The notes: generated by a model from the letters alone, not told the origin. A DNA stretch of 64,000 nucleotides from Plumapathes pennacea (GCA_964036295.1 OZ038464.1:1368501-1432500); one strand, 5' to 3'; positions 32,014 through 45,772 are shown, counted from the stretch's first letter. Made by a program: numbers and translations.

Positions 32014-34798
32014 AGCTTTTATTTGAATGGTCACACCTTGATTGTCCTTTCATTTTTTTTCTCTGTATCAATTCTGTTGCTCTCTCTCTCTCTCTCTCTC
32101 TCTCGCTTTTCCTGTGTGTGTGAACAATATGCAAATCCATACATTATCGAGTTAGAAAAACTGAAAATTAATCACACGATTAGACTTATTGAAACGATCA
32201 ATCTAAACATCGTGATTACGCATGTTGGCTTTTCAAAAACTTAATGTCAAATCGGAGATTTAATTCTTTTCGAAGTTTAATTATCGCTGGACCACCTGCA
32301 AAACTTTTAGAATCGTCAACTTTCGTGAACTCTTTGCGCAATCAATTTGCGGTTTTGTGTACTTAGTTGCACATTTTGCCGCCACACTTATTCTGGTCTA
32401 TCGTTCTTCTTTGATTGCCTTTTTTGCAGCTTGTTGTTTGACCAGTGAACATTTTATCTGGAGAAATTATATTCACAGAGCTACTTGGGATTGTCCTTCA
32501 TAACATATATTTCTTTCTTTGCCGGCGATTTTTATGACGTTTAATTCAGAGCTCATTCACGCTGACATCAGTAAAAGTGAGAACGTTGCTGAGATAGAGA
32601 TCGCTTAGAAAAACGTTTACTGTTCACCCTCGACTCGTATTCTTAACCGATCTATCTTTAACGGACCCTCGCACGCAAAAAGGAGTTTTAGCCCCTCGAG
32701 TCTGAAATACAATTTAATTTGTTCACAGGATTCGTGAGCAATCGTTCGTTATAATCTATAGATTCAGTGAATAACATCTTTTGAGATTTCATTGGCCGTA
32801 AATGCTCTTTTTTCTGTAAGTTAGAGCACAATTTTTGTCAGAAATATCAACAAAGTGCGTTCATCAAGCGCTCTGACAAAGATTAATTTTCTATTATTTT
32901 CTCCACTATGTAGAATGACAGTCTGAATTGGCACGTTTTAGGGCCCGTCTGTTCACTCAACTTGTAATGGTGGAATCTGCCCGAGATCAAGTCGTATTAG
33001 CATAGGCTGACACTGACGAAAATCCAGTTTGACCGATCTGATCTTAGAAAACGTCGACTGTTCATTCTACACTTGGCGCACATTTGGATTTGATCTAACT
33101 TTCTAGTGTAAACGGGCTCGTTAGCGCAAGTTTCCATAGTGAACTAGTGAATTTCAGCAAACCTGCTTGGCATATTAGATTGTTTATGCCTCTAGAATAG
33201 ATGTATGTAGATTTTGAAACTAGGACAAAACGGAAATAAATTAAATCACACCGCATAGACCTGTTCTTTGAGTAAAGCAAGCGACTTCTATATCCTTTTT
33301 CGCGTAACGAAATTGTGCGGATAAAAACTTTAAATTCAACATTTTTTAGTAATCTTTATGGAAGGCCTTGATCAATTTGCTAAATGATTCAATAACTACG
33401 ACGACTTTCCTCAAACTGTTTGAGTACTGATTGTGGCTTGGCAGTCAATAGCTCTTTGTATTCTAATGTGATTTTTATGGCTATTATGATTTGGCGGTGT
33501 TGAGACCTCAAACGATTATGCAAATGTGAACGTGTTGTTTTTTTTTTTTTTTTTTTTTTTTTGTGAGAAGTTATAGCCGACATCCAACAGTAATGAGACC
33601 GACAACTGTGACTGTACCATCGAAAGTTAGTTCCAACATTACCAAGGGTTGAAAAGTTAAAGAACAATCTAAATGAGGAGCCCTTGTTTTTGGTGAAGTC
33701 CTATCAAGATTGTCAATTCAAACAGCTACAATTTCAAACTTTACTCTCCACTAAATCTGAGTTTGAATTTTTAGGTGTGTAAAACTTGCGGAAATGCTAA
33801 AAGTTTCCGCGGCAACTAAAATAGAATTATCAGAGTTAGATTTAAACTTAGACTCACTGGGAAAGACTGCATATGCCAGGGTGGTGTTGTTTATCGTTGT
33901 TACAGAATTGTTTCCATGGGAAAGGTTCGATCCAAAACGTAATGTTTCCTTTCTTTAAGTTGTCCTTTGATAGAGTGTCAAATCTGCCTTTTATTGAAAG
34001 CTTTTGTCCGGTTTTCACCTGAACAGTTGTAACGCGCGAAAAGAACACCAGGCAACTATTCAAAGTTAGAACATCGCGGGAAACCATTCAAGAATTGGAA
34101 CACCGCAGGCAACCATTCAAATGCTGCATAGGGGGAAACCATTCAAATGTTGCGACTTGGAAACCATTTAATTGTTGCGACTTGGAAACCATTTAATTGA
34201 TACTACGCGGAAACCACACAAATTCATGTAAAATAAACCACACGAAAATCTATATATTTAGTATATTGATTGATTGAATTACCAATTCTCGCTACTTAAC
34301 TCTAAGGCTAGTGGTTAGAGACCCGAACTGTGAACTGACACAAAGTGGCAGAACAAGTATAACAAGGAGCGAAGGCCTGTAAAGTATATCCGAATAGTGT
34401 CAAAGGACACTACCTAGGCCCCAGTCGTACTTGTAACTTTAACGATAACACTTTCGACCGCAGTTAAGGTGATGTTCACTTATACGCGACGATTTTTAAC
34501 GACGCCGATTTGCAACAATACGATGTTGCGCTATCTTCTTCAAAATGCTGTCGTAAATAATCCAAACGTACACACTGAATACATATCAGTTTTAATATTA
34601 TTCTGTAACAAAAATTACATTTATTTCAAATTGTTAAGTTCGGCGTTTCTTAGTCCAGCCACAGATATTTGTACAAGGAATATAAAGCTAATTATAACAC
34701 ATTTCTCAAAGATGTACTGTGTTCCCGGGCATTTAGTTTTTACAGTCACACAGACAAAGCGTTAGTTTGAAAGCTGTATGTATATATATCCGCTATGC

Positions 34799-35065
34799 CA
34801 GGGGTCTTTTCTTCGTACTCGCCACACGCCCGACCCGACCTAACCCGACCGTATCCGATCTCAACTGACCCGACCCGACCGGGTCCGATCCCGCCCGACC
34901 AAAGTGTTAGCCGATCATTTTTTCAAAATATAACACGAGGATATCGTTAGTTGACAATGACTACCTGGAGAAATGTTCTTCTCAATAGCTGTAAGACTGC
35001 TCAGTAATTCGTTGTTTTGTCGACGCAGGTCGGGTCGAGTTCGGTCGGGTTCGGGTCATCTCGGA
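34799..35065. repeat. Inverted CGACCCGACC / GGTCGGGTCG repeat
   Basis: Left CGACCCGACCTAACCCGACC-type stretches (34830-34910) are mirrored by GGTCGGGTCGAGTTCGGTCG-type stretches (35026-35060). A ~115-bp AT-rich spacer separates them. Likely a short inverted-repeat element. Confidence 0.55.
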
Positions 35066-35287
35066 CGAATAGCCGAAAATAGCGCAGTTACATGGGTATA
35101 TTAGTAAGGCCAAGATAGCGGCCTCTCACAAGCTGACACTTAAAAGATGCCGTTGTCTTCTCGAGCCAGAATTCAAAACTACACAAACAGTCTTGTCGCA
35201 ACACAAATAATTTCTCAGACGCTCAGTCTTTTGGGATTATCTCGGGAACTGAACTGCTGGCTGGTTTGATCGCGGGCTTTACTGAAC

Positions 35288-38200
35288 TTAGCTAACAAAC
35301 TGCAGGGCGCAGCACGAGTATTTATACCGTTTCCTAGGCAACCGGTCCTTCTGTAAGTGAAATCCTTGCAGGAATTCCTGCTTGTCGCAGGAAACCTCCG
35401 GATGGCGCTCTTCCCAGTTATTCGAATCGACCCAGCTGGTATAGCGCGTGTTACACACAACCCGACTAGACCCCCCTAAGTGGCCTGCTCGCCCTGGACG
35501 ACCACGTGGTCCTGCGACTCCTGCACTTCCGCTCGACCCAGTCTCTCCTTTAACGCCAGGAAGTCCCGCGGGGCCTGGGTCGCCCTTGGTACCTTGGTCT
35601 CCTTTCCGGCCTTGTTTTCCCGGCAGACAGTGCACGGTTTGTGATTGTTTCTTGTTTAACGTTTGGCTTAGGTTGCAAAAGCCTGGTAGACCAGGAGGCC
35701 CCGTGATGCCTGGCGAACCTTTAGGGCCCTGAAAAGGATGCGTATGTCGTGTTAGAGATGTGACTGCGAAGTTTACGGGATTAGATCGGTGGATATCCAG
35801 GTGTGATTGTTTTTAGAGTAAGGCGAGTAAACTGTTGTGTTCGTTAGTAAGCACCATTCTTACTTGTTACGGTGATGATGACGGTAATAATGATGATGTG
35901 GATGATGATACCGTTCTTACTCGTTGATGGTAATGATGATGATGATATTGATGGTAATAATGATGATGTGGATGATTATACCGTTCTTACTCGTTGATGG
36001 TCATGATGATGATGATATTGATGATGATGATATTGATGATGATGATGATGATGATGATGGTAATGATGATGATGTGGATGATGATACCGTTCTTACTCGT
36101 TGACGGTGATGATGATGATGATATTGATGGTAATGATGATGATGATGATGATAATGGTGATGATGATGGTGACAGTGATATTGACGATGATGATGATGAT
36201 GGTGATGATGACGAACTGGAAGTAGCATAAAAGGGAATACGAAAAAGGGCACTAATTTTCACTTACTAAGTGTCCTTGGTTTCCCTTAATTCCTTGTGAT
36301 CCGTGAACTCCCGGCGGCCCTTGCGCCCCTGGGGGTCCGACCTTTAAAGCAAAAAAAAAAACTAAACTTAGGAGGTCGGTTCTCCAGTACAGCGGTTAAT
36401 AGCGAAACAAACTGATATTTGTACTGTAATGAGCAGCTTATTCCTTACCGGTCCTTGAGCTCCCAGGGCTCCCGGCCAACCTTCCGCACCTTTGGCTCCC
36501 TGCAAGTAATACATAGAGGATATTACACGGCGGCGCGAAGATATGAATTTTATTTTCGTGTGGTACAAACAATATTTTACGAACGAGCGCTTCGCGAGTG
36601 AGTAAAATATTGTTTTTACCACGAGAAAATAAAATCCATATCTTCAAGGCGCCGTGTAATTTTTATTTTATTATATTAGACACGAGTGTTTTACGAGAAA
36701 TTGCACAAACAACCGTGCAAAAGCGGGAAATGACGCAAACGATATCCTCACTAGTGAGGATATGGAAAATACGCCATTCGGGTCCCGGATGTAGTTTCGT
36801 ATGGATTTTACGCACGGTATATTTTCCAGTAAAACACTCGTGTCTATATAATAAATGTCATTTCTTCAGTTGAGTGAATTATGCTTTGAAACTCGCGAAT
36901 ATGACGTTTTATATCTAAGGGTCTATTCACACTGAACGCGCCGCGACACCATGACAACTGCACGTGTTTATTTCTGTTCAGTTATCACGTTGAAATTTTA
37001 GTTCACGTCTTCTCGTTCTTGTTGTAGCGCCGTCACGTGGTACTCGCGCGTCACGTGTTACTCACAGGTCACGTGTTACTCACGGGTTCTACCTTTTCTC
37101 CAGCGAGTCCTCGCCGACCTTTGGCTCCATTTCGTCCCGCCTTGCCTCTGGGTCCTCGTTTGCCTTGACAAACACACTGTGTGGAATATGAGAAGCGTAA
37201 CTTAGTACCCAGACCTCTTAGCTGGACAGTGTCAAGGCTTGAGAGACTGGGTCCGAGATACGGTGAGTCTTTAGTAACAGCCGACCTCTTAAACAATATT
37301 GTTCATCAAAGTAATACGTATAAGAGAACTGGGATGATTGCCGAATACCGTCCTGCGGTTTTGGTATGGTCTCCAAGTTTGGCAGCAGAAAGATAGCAAA
37401 AATTGTCTCGCGCAAGCAAGCAAGTGGCGACAGCATTTCCTCCGATCGCCTCCAGATTTGTCGTTTCTCCGAAATAAACCCAAACGCAAATTAGTCCGGC
37501 GTCTTAGTTGGTTGAAAATTTCTCTTACAACCTTTGCATTTACTACAATTACTTTGGTTTGCCCTGGACAACCATTCAAGATGTTATGGCAAACGACTGA
37601 GTTTTAAAATTCTGGCCACTGCCAGACAAAAATCGTGGCTGACATACAAATGTAACCGCAATGCTTTGCGTGTTCGTTTCTTGTATTCGGTTGGTGTATA
37701 AACGTCTCAGTCATAGTGTTTGAGAGAACGTGCAATGGACAAATTGAACAGAGAAAAAGCCAACAAGTCTAGTGTAGAGCTAATGTGTTAACTTTAGGAA
37801 GACTGCCAGAATACTGCGATGAAGAAAGGCTGCATCCGGGGATTGCAAAATTGTTTCATTTCACGTTCCTAGGATCTAAGGGCGCAAAGGATTATATTTG
37901 ATGACGACTTTTCTGCCTTTGTGTTAACATTTCTCGTTATTCTTGAAATTAGTTTTCACAAGGTTTTTTTGTTTACCACGGAGTTACTTGTTTGCCTGTT
38001 TAGCATTAGACCAGTAGCATTGTCTGGAAAGGTTAAAATCTTGACCTTCTGCTTCCCAGTTTGAAGATGTCTGTATTAAATCGGTTTATCTGTCGCCAAA
38101 AGCCAGCCACTGCTCTTGGTTTAAGGTGCCAAGTTCACAGAGAAAATTAGATTTCCGTTAAGAGGTCGACAAAAAGGAGTAATTGCACAGGAAGTGTTTT

Positions 38201-41200
38201 AAAATTCTGCATAGTACAGTAACCAAAAGAATCCAGAAAGATTAAGTATCTGTTTTAACCCTAGCAAGCAAAGAAAGAGAACAATTATAGTATTCAATTA
38301 CAACTAATAGATCGCAAAACTTTGATCGATATCGTTTTGACGAAAAATTTGGGGAAACTTTGGGTGTGTACCTTGTGAAAACATTGGAGTGATTAATGAA
38401 GCCTAACCACAAAATGGGAGATCACTTGCCAGATCTCATTACTTATTGCTGTGCCCGAGTTGAAAGATACTTTCCATTGACACCTTAAACGCTATCCCGA
38501 AATCTACTCTATACTGTAGTACTAGGAAGCTGGACTGTTCTTGCTCAAATATTATTAATTGAAATTATCTTTACTGTACAAACTGTGGTCTCAAGTTGAA
38601 ACGGCTTGATCGACTTTTGTATCTTCAGTCAAATAGCATCAATCGAACTCTTTTTGTACGCCGGATCATTGTCATGTTTCTCTGCCGGTCCAAATCAAAC
38701 TTTACTAAAAAATGCAAAAACATAAACTCCTCCAACCGACCGTGTGAACACGGAGAGCTTTCATTTGGACACCTTTAAGTTTCTTGACAGTTCAGGAGTT
38801 GAAAGTGAACACTGCTATTAGAATGTACTCATTGAGAGCTTTCATTTGAGTGGTAACACCTTTAGGTTTCATTTGACAGTTCAGGAGTTTGAAATGAACA
38901 CTGCTATTAGAATGAACTTCATTGAGAGCTTTCATTTGAGTGGTCACACCTTTAGGTTTCATTTGACAGTTCAGGAGTTGGAAATGAACACTGCTATTAG
39001 AATGAACTTCATTGAGAGCTTTCATTTGAGTGGTAACACCTTTAGGTTTCATTTGACAGTTCAGGAGTTGGAAATGAACACTGCTATTAGAATGAACTTC
39101 ATTGAGAGCTTTCATTTGAGTGGTAACACCTTTAGGTTTTTATCGACAGTTCAGGAGTTGGAAGTGAACACTGCTGTTGGAATGTACTCATCGAGAGCTT
39201 TCACTTAAGTGGTCATACCTTTAGGTTTCATATGACTGTTCAAGAGTTTGAAGTGAACGCTGCTATTAGAATGAACTTCATTGAGAGCTTTCATTTGAGT
39301 GGTCACACCTTTAGGTTTTTATCGACAGTTCTGGATTTGGAAGTGAGCACTGCTGTTGGAATGTACTCATTGAGAGCTTTCATTTAAGTGGTCATACCTT
39401 TAGGTTTCATATGACTGTTGAAGAGTTTGAAGTGAACGCTGCTATTAGAATGTACTCATCGAGAGCTTTCATTCATCTTTTAGACCACTTAGAAGTTGTC
39501 AAATTTGCATTGGCAGTGAAAGGTTTTGGGAAGAACTTACTGTTCTGGTCTCAGTTTGACATTTGTATATTTCATTCAAAGAAGGACTGTTGTAAACTTC
39601 TCTTTTAAGGGCTAAGCTGTGCTATACGAGGGTGAAATCAACAGCAGCAGACTTTGTTTTTGTACTAGGTGTTTTGCAGCGTCCAATTCAACTCAAGTTA
39701 GCTCAGGTATAATTACTTTTGTCACGAGATCTGCATACTGTAAAACTACTACGAAACAGATCCAGTCACTACTACTTTTTGAAACAAAACAAGAAAGACA
39801 TTGTTATGAATCAAACGCAAGCCCATTAACAGGTCAAGCATCTGCCATCAATCAAAAGTAAAGCAGAAGTTGGTTTCCTGTTCATGCGGTTACGAGAGAA
39901 ACTTACAATGGGTCCACACGATATTTGAACCGCAAAGGACAACTTTGTGACTCCGAGTGAGTCAGCCCCCACATCGTATTCAGCTCACAATCTCGCATTT
40001 ACTGACTGACACATAGACAGACAGATAGACAGACACAATAGTACATGACGCTCTTAGTACATGAAAAATGACCACAGATTAATCCTTCTGCTTTTGCCGT
40101 CTTTGTCGCGTCGGCCCCTCGGACACAGCACGTCCAGCAAATCTCCACTGCTGCTTTTGGATATTTCTGCTCTGTGCAAATAGACCACGGTAACCGATCG
40201 AAAAGTGACAGAAGCATCACCCGGCGTTCACGTTCTGACCCAAAACCCTGGGCTTCCGTTTTTTGGTCCATTTCAGTACATGTGTTAAATTCAGTGCATT
40301 GTTTGAGGGAGTTTGGATCACGCCGACTACGAATGACCGGCAGAATTTCCTGTGTCCAGTGGCTTAAATATGATTGACTAAATCTAAAACTTTCACAGTC
40401 TATTTTTAGGTTTTGAGACCGCCCTAAAAAGTAATTGTCTTGATGGAAACAATGATAAGTACGCACTTAAAGTCGGCCATGAGGGTTCAGCTCTGACCTT
40501 GGTAACTTTTGGCTCATCTGATTTCGGTTCATTGTAAGTTGTTCCTGGATTTTACTTGAAGATCTTTCAAATTTCCTTTCTATTCTTTTCTTTTTTCTAT
40601 ATTAGTTTCGCAAAGTTTCTCGTAATCTTGCTGGGTGGGGACTGTGCGTTTATTCTTTCGAATAGTAAGTGCTTTTTATTCGGTTTTCTGTTGTCAACTT
40701 CTGACATGAGTTAAACAAGTGAATTCAATTTGAGATGGAGCATTTGCGCTGAAAGTGTTTGAATAAGATGGGTTTTGATTATAGGTCTAGAATTTTCCAG
40801 ATCATTATTATGTAATATTTGTCACACACACAAAAAAACGATTATTTTAATTAAAAGTGTAGATAACCAGCCTGCATTAATCAAGGAAATGACTCAGCGT
40901 GAATTTAAAATCAAAAAACATATTTTCCGCCATCCGGACCCGCGTGTATGATTGACAAGGTTGTTTCCCGCCGGCGGGGACTGATGTCTCAGAACGTTGG
41001 CTTTGCCAACACGAAAACAAAAAACTTCAGTGCTTGGTTTGGTGTCAGTTGAACTACATGTTCTAGTGCTTTTTTTCCCGACATTTCACGCACATTTAGT
41101 GACATCTGGCTGTTGTGGCATTTTCACTCCAGCTTGATGGCTCACGTGTAACGAACAGCTTTAAAATTGTCTTGTCTAGCCCGCAAGTCGCGAGAGTCCT

Positions 41201-44090
41201 CAGTGTGAGGGAAAGGAGACCCAAGTTTTAGATTGTCATAGTTTCCAAAGACGATTTTATGACGAGGCTTGAACCCGTGAACTTCGTACACCAAAGCAAG
41301 TTCATTACATTGATCTTTGTTTTAGAGACTAAATAATCAGTCAGCACGTTTTTCGTTTTCTACTTGTCATTTGAATAATTTGTTTGGAGCGTTTTGTCAA
41401 CTTTATTCCTTTTTTATATTAATGTCTGGATTTTTTGCCGAAAGTTGTTCTAGTGTAAAGCAGACAAGTAAAATAGACGCAGGGTTGATGCATTGCTCAG
41501 ACGAGATCATTTCCTGTCACGGAATGTAAATTGGACTTTGATCAAGTTAGGAATTTCCTGTGCATGCACAATTTGGCATCAGCATTTTTTTCTCTGGCAG
41601 CAACTGTTAGTAGGAATACCGCGTTTGACACTGGCCGAGAACGTGACCTTTCTTCCCGCCCAAACCGGCGACAAATGCCGACAGGATCAAGGAACATTTG
41701 GACTTCCGATTGCATTTAGTAAATTGGATTCAATTTATCTCGGAAATCCTAAGGCGCATCAGGACCTTTAGCAGCTTAACTTGTCGCGAGAACTTGATCG
41801 TTCACAGAATAGAGCAACAAAACAAGATGTGTTAGTACACCGGATGGGCTTTCGAGTCCCTTTTTGCGTCTAAGCTATAAAAGGCATATGGCGAAATTGT
41901 ACTTTTTATTATAGTTTTAAGGGTCACTCAGAAACGGCTCGACTGAATATTGGATTATTTAAGTGGGGACTGTAAAACTCGTGCCTCGCTTAAGCAAACA
42001 CCGGATTATTAAATTGTCGCAAAGCATGCTTCTATTTTTCTGACAGTGTGTGTTTAAGGGACATCAGACAGATCCAGGCAAAATGCAAGCCAATCGTTAT
42101 AAAAATCAAATAGTTCAAAATGCGAATCAAATCAAAATGCGAGCCAATCGTCAAATAGTTCTAGATCGCCAGTAAACATACGCCAACACAAATTCGGATG
42201 GGTTTCGGATCGACTCCTGCATGTCAGCGACCTAAGCACATGTGAGGTATAAAAAGGGTCACATTCTAACTACAGGTATAAAAACAAAGGTTACTAATTT
42301 CGTCCACCGGAATAAGAGGTGAAAAACGATGGTCTGGGAGGAGTTTCCCTGTACAGAATTTGAGGGTCTGTTTCCGATACAGACGGCGTCTTTGATTGAC
42401 AAACACTTTTATAGAAATACAGTACACGTCTTTCTTGTTATTTTTCGCAAACTTCTTTTTTGACGGTATCGTTCGTGTTTGGCTAAGGTAGCTCATGCTT
42501 GTGTTGACAGAGCCGGTAATGGCGCAGTACATTAGCGGTATAAATAGCCCGGCCCCTATTTTTAAACCCAGTGCTGCCCATTTTTAATTTGCGTCGCAAT
42601 TTCCAGTGTTGGAAGTGAATTCCATCTCAAGCGCTAAAACAACAAAGTGTACATAACACTAACCCAAGCCTGTTATCGTTCCAACGACTGACTGTGGATA
42701 TTTGACAGAGTAAATGTGTTTCTTGTAAGTTCTTTGTCTTCCCGCTTTTTTCAGTTCACTTTTTTTAAACCATTTTATTATTATAGTAAAACAAATCGGC
42801 CAGAACTTACTTTCGAACGACACTGCTGCATCTTGTCGACCTTCCTCTTTTTAAAATGTTTGACTGATTTGTTATCTCAGTGTTACTCTGACACATCTTT
42901 ATCGCTGCATATAATCTCTTAGGTAAACGATTTGTCCACTTGCCTGTTTGTTTCGTTTGTCTTCTGTTTCTTCGCTTTTCTTTGTTGGGCAGACCACGTA
43001 GTAGCCTTGGTCATCATGTTTCACTGAACATTCCTGCCAAGGAAAATCCAGTTCAGTGAAGACACGCCATTGTTAACAACAAGAGAATTATCAGTGAATG
43101 GTTCCAAAGTCTCCCAACTTTTTTCTTAGAGTTTTTTAGGGTGACAGTTTTCTAAACTGAATAGTGTTGTACGCTCATATTTCACTAAAGATTACTGAAA
43201 ATAGGATTTCTCAGTGGCCAACTGAGGGATAGTGTGCAGAAGTCAAACACGGCCCAATTTCTTTCTGTATATCTTTGACGGCTAAACAGCAAGAATTCAG
43301 AGGTAAAGGAGTTTTTATTTTTTGTTTTTCGCGTCTAAGCATTTTTTAAACTAAACTTATCCTGACCAGAAATAGATTCTAGTAAGCCTCTGGCTTATAG
43401 CAAACCTTTTTTTTTTTTTTTTAGGTAGTAATCGCGGGACGTAATGGCACACAAATGATTTGAAACATGATTGACTGGTACATGTCAGCGATGACATTAA
43501 TTAGTAAGCACTTAACCGTAAGTGAACCAAGGCCACAGATTGTCATCATGATACTACGTGGAGCTAAATATAAATGCCAAGTTCAAATCAGAGAATTTCA
43601 GGATGAAAGTGTCCCGGCGAATTATTCACAAACTGCTCTGAGAAATGTCTACTTTACTTGAGCGAAGTGACTCCCCGTGCAAGAAAGGCGCGACTGACGA
43701 GGATTCCGTCTCTAGTTGGCACAATCAGTTTGAACTTTGTATAAACATTTTATGTATAATCCAGTAAACACGACGCGGTTTGTTATAACAAGTTTGAGTG
43801 TTCACAGCGAGTCAGTAAAAGTAACTATTAACACACGAGCTCCGAGTACCTATGCAGAGCACTGAAGAAAGTTTTACGTTCACAAGATAAGTGCACAAGC
43901 GAGGGAAGAGAACACGCAGAAATAGTGCATTCTTTACCTCTTTCGGCTTGCCTTTTGCTTTGTCTTTTCCTCTGGATCCTCTTGCATCTTTTGCGGCTGC
44001 ATCGTCGGCAACGCACAAGATCACCACAACTACCACAACGACAAAGAAGACGAACTTCTCGCGAACGGGGATGAAACCTTTAACCGCCAT
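35288..44090 (-). CDS. Secreted short-chain collagen-like protein (6 exons, 297 aa)
   Basis: Predicted extracellular protein, not matched to a named collagen. Exons, 5' to 3' on -: 43938-44090, 42944-43033, 37093-37176, 36449-36499, 36267-36341, 35288-35728; all phase 0. Exon 1 gives a signal peptide (FFVVVVVVVILCVA) and a basic stretch KDARGSRGKDKAKGKPKE. Exon 2 has ECSVKHDDQGYYVVC. Exons 3-6 carry Gly-X-Y runs (GKRGPRGKAGRNGAKGRRG; GPPGAQGPPG; GDQGTKGDPGPAGLPG), interrupted by a Cys-containing insert in exon 6. The last ~58 residues form a cysteine module, VVCNTRYTSW...VSCDKQEFLQGF...YKYSCC, ending FVS. The spacing of C...EFLQGF...YxCC recalls dermatopontin-type modules, but that is weak. 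Intron 2 has a GC donor (CAG|gcaagt). Exons of 51, 75 and 84 nt fit collagen-type units. Confidence 0.75.
35870..36215 (+). repeat. GAT/ATG-rich compound satellite in last collagen intron
   Basis: Units with (GAT)n, TATTGATGGTAA and ATACCGTTCTTACTCGTTGA recur at about 35900, 35980 and 36085. They grade into pure (GATGAT)n. Long frames across it are low-complexity artefacts. Confidence 0.85.
36522..36661. mobile_element. Foldback MITE in collagen intron
   Basis: Arms GATATTACACGGC...GATATGAATTTTATTTTCG and its reverse complement ending GGCGCCGTGTAAT meet around a GAGCGCTTCGCGAG centre. CAATATTTTAC / GTAAAATATTG are inner mirror motifs. Confidence 0.8.
36670..36853. mobile_element. Second palindromic element, next to the first
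   Basis: Ends TTATATTAGACACGAGTG and CACTCGTGTCTATATAATAA are inverted repeats, followed inward by TTTTAC / GTAAAA. An inner palindrome ATATCCTCACTAGTGAGGAT lies at about 36741-36761. It is 9 bp from the preceding foldback. Confidence 0.75.
38750..39480 (+). repeat. 89-90-bp minisatellite, about 8 units, in collagen intron 2
   Basis: TTCAGGAGTT and its variants recur at 38791, 38880, 38970, 39060, 39150, 39239, 39329 and 39418. Each unit runs GAGAGCTTTCATTTGAGTGG, CACCTTTAGGTTTCATTTGA, CAGTTCAGGAGTTGGAA, GTGAACACTGCT(A/G)TTAGAATG. The period is a multiple of three in the central copies, which creates long but meaningless frames on both strands. Confidence 0.93.
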
Positions 44091-45772
44091 CCTTCACTTT
44101 CTTCTTGAGCTGACAGGCAGAATAACCAGACCTTTCGCTTCAGTCTGCACAATAAATAGCTGGGAGCAATTTTCACTAACCAATCAGCCTACTGGAATGG
44201 GACACGGGTCGAATTCTGCTCGCAATTTTAGACGCGAGGTGGCGATTGATAGCTGTCCAAGACCTTTCACTACACGTGGCATTAATTCTGCTTATCTGGT
44301 GTATTTGAACTGGGGGTTGACAGTCATAGTAGACCCGATACGCGAAGACACGAAAAGAAGAAGCGACAAAGTAGTTGAATTAAACGGTCCCTAATTTCAC
44401 CTTGGCGCAGCGGGTGTTCCTTTCGTGTGGTATTCACATAACTTTGGGAGTCTCGGCAGAGGTTTTTGCACATAGCAGGGTGTTTTAGTTTTTATTCGGC
44501 CGGAATGCACTTGACACAAGCGCGTCTCTTGATACCTTTCACGGAAGAAGTTGTCTAGCCTCGGAATTGGATTAAGACAAAGCTGATCGACCTTCGCTTA
44601 GGATTTCGTCGTAAGGATAGAAAGGATTTACAGAAAAGCGGCTTAGTTTTTTGAAGACGCAAAATCGGTTCACCTTCACAGCTTGTTGTGCACTTTTTGA
44701 AGTAGGAGGATCACTTTTATGAACTGTTGTTAAATTTACCGCAACCACATCAATATTTCCGTCCGACCAACTGAGTCGTTTCCGAAGTCGCCACTGATGA
44801 GGAGGTGGACTTAAATTTGCGCAAGACTCCCACAGTTTCCTGTCTTAATATACGCTTTCTGCACACAGACTTTCGAAAAGCTAAAATCGCCCGCAGAAAA
44901 ATGTGAGAAGCAGAATAAACAAAAAGTTTGACAGGAATGCCAATTTTTTTTTTATCTTGTGCTTACAAATGTACTTATATCCAGGCTACGCATAAAAAAC
45001 ATGAAATAATCAGCTTCGCGTGGTGGGTTAGACCCGGGTTAAACGTCGATCTTAGCATGCATCGAACTCAATGCAAATGAGCAAAATCCATTGTTTGAGC
45101 TAACTTGCATTGAGTTCGATGCATGCTAAGATTGACGTTTAACCCGGGCCTTAATTATATAATAAATAAATAAATTCGCATCCGCAGATTTTTCTTTCTT
45201 GCGACTCAGCTCGCCCGAATATCTTTCATTGTACATTCTACTATAGACTGAGTCGACAAGCGCATGGCTTTTTAAGCATTTTTAGAGTAACAGCCATTTA
45301 AATATTATCTCTCTTATGTAAGAAAGACGTACAGCTGTTAAATATTTTTGTACCCTTTTTTTACATAAAGCTCTGTGCTTAACTGGCGACATTGATTTTT
45401 GTATCTAACATAAACTTGTCCTTAAACGTACAATGCCTATTTTTGTCACAGAGATCGCTCTTTTAATCAACACATTTTTTGCCTGAAAGCACTCTTGCTA
45501 TGCGTGTTTGCACGCGTAATGCAGGATTTGGGAGAAATATTAATTCAGTACACAAGTAAAATCTTGTCAAAGAAAAATCAAACCAAATGTTCAATATAAA
45601 AATTAAATGTTGTTATGTGTCATAAGTATTGTTTAATAAGTAGATATTGTCGGTTTATTTATTTGCACCTCCGACCAACGAGCTGTTTGAGATTTTCTTC
45701 CTAGAAAAATATTGGATTTTATATGGTTTTTTAGGACATTGTTTCGGAGAAAATGATCGTCCCTGAAATTTA
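44091..45772. other. 5' flank of the collagen-like gene and spacer
   Basis: No gene seen. ATAAATAGCTGG (about 44151) may be the core promoter of the collagen-like gene on the minus strand side. An apparent 167-codon frame on + across 43891-44394 overlaps exon 1 antisense and is rejected. Confidence 0.4.
45033..45148. mobile_element. CCCGGGTTAAACG foldback MITE
   Basis: Arms CCCGGGTTAAACGTCGATCT and its near-perfect reverse complement ending AACCCGGG are followed inward by TAGCATGCATCGAACTCAA / TTGAGTTCGATGCATGCTA. A ~30-bp loop lies between. Confidence 0.85.

Larger units (their letters stand above)
28064..35287. other. Spacer between Id and the collagen-like gene
   Basis: No gene recognised in 7.2 kb. 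The first ~0.7 kb is probably Id promoter. It also holds T/C-rich tracts at 31340-31398, a CT microsatellite at 32080-32104 and a poly-T at 33537. About 34085-34215 is a degenerate tandem repeat of AAACCATT(C/T)AA. A 144-codon open frame on - (29974-30408) has no recognisable domain, and I do not call it. Confidence 0.45.

Noticed and set aside
35987..36262. Asp/Met, Ser and His homopolymer frames
   Set aside because: Low-complexity (GAT)n microsatellite read in several frames.
38792..39208. Long frames on both strands (107 and 120 codons) with repeated MNFIESFHLSG-like units
   Set aside because: They are translations of the 90-bp minisatellite, whose period is divisible by three. No start context, splice sites or domain.
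43891..44394. 167-codon plus-strand frame
   Set aside because: Antisense to exon 1 of the collagen-like gene, whose signal peptide and splice site are well supported.
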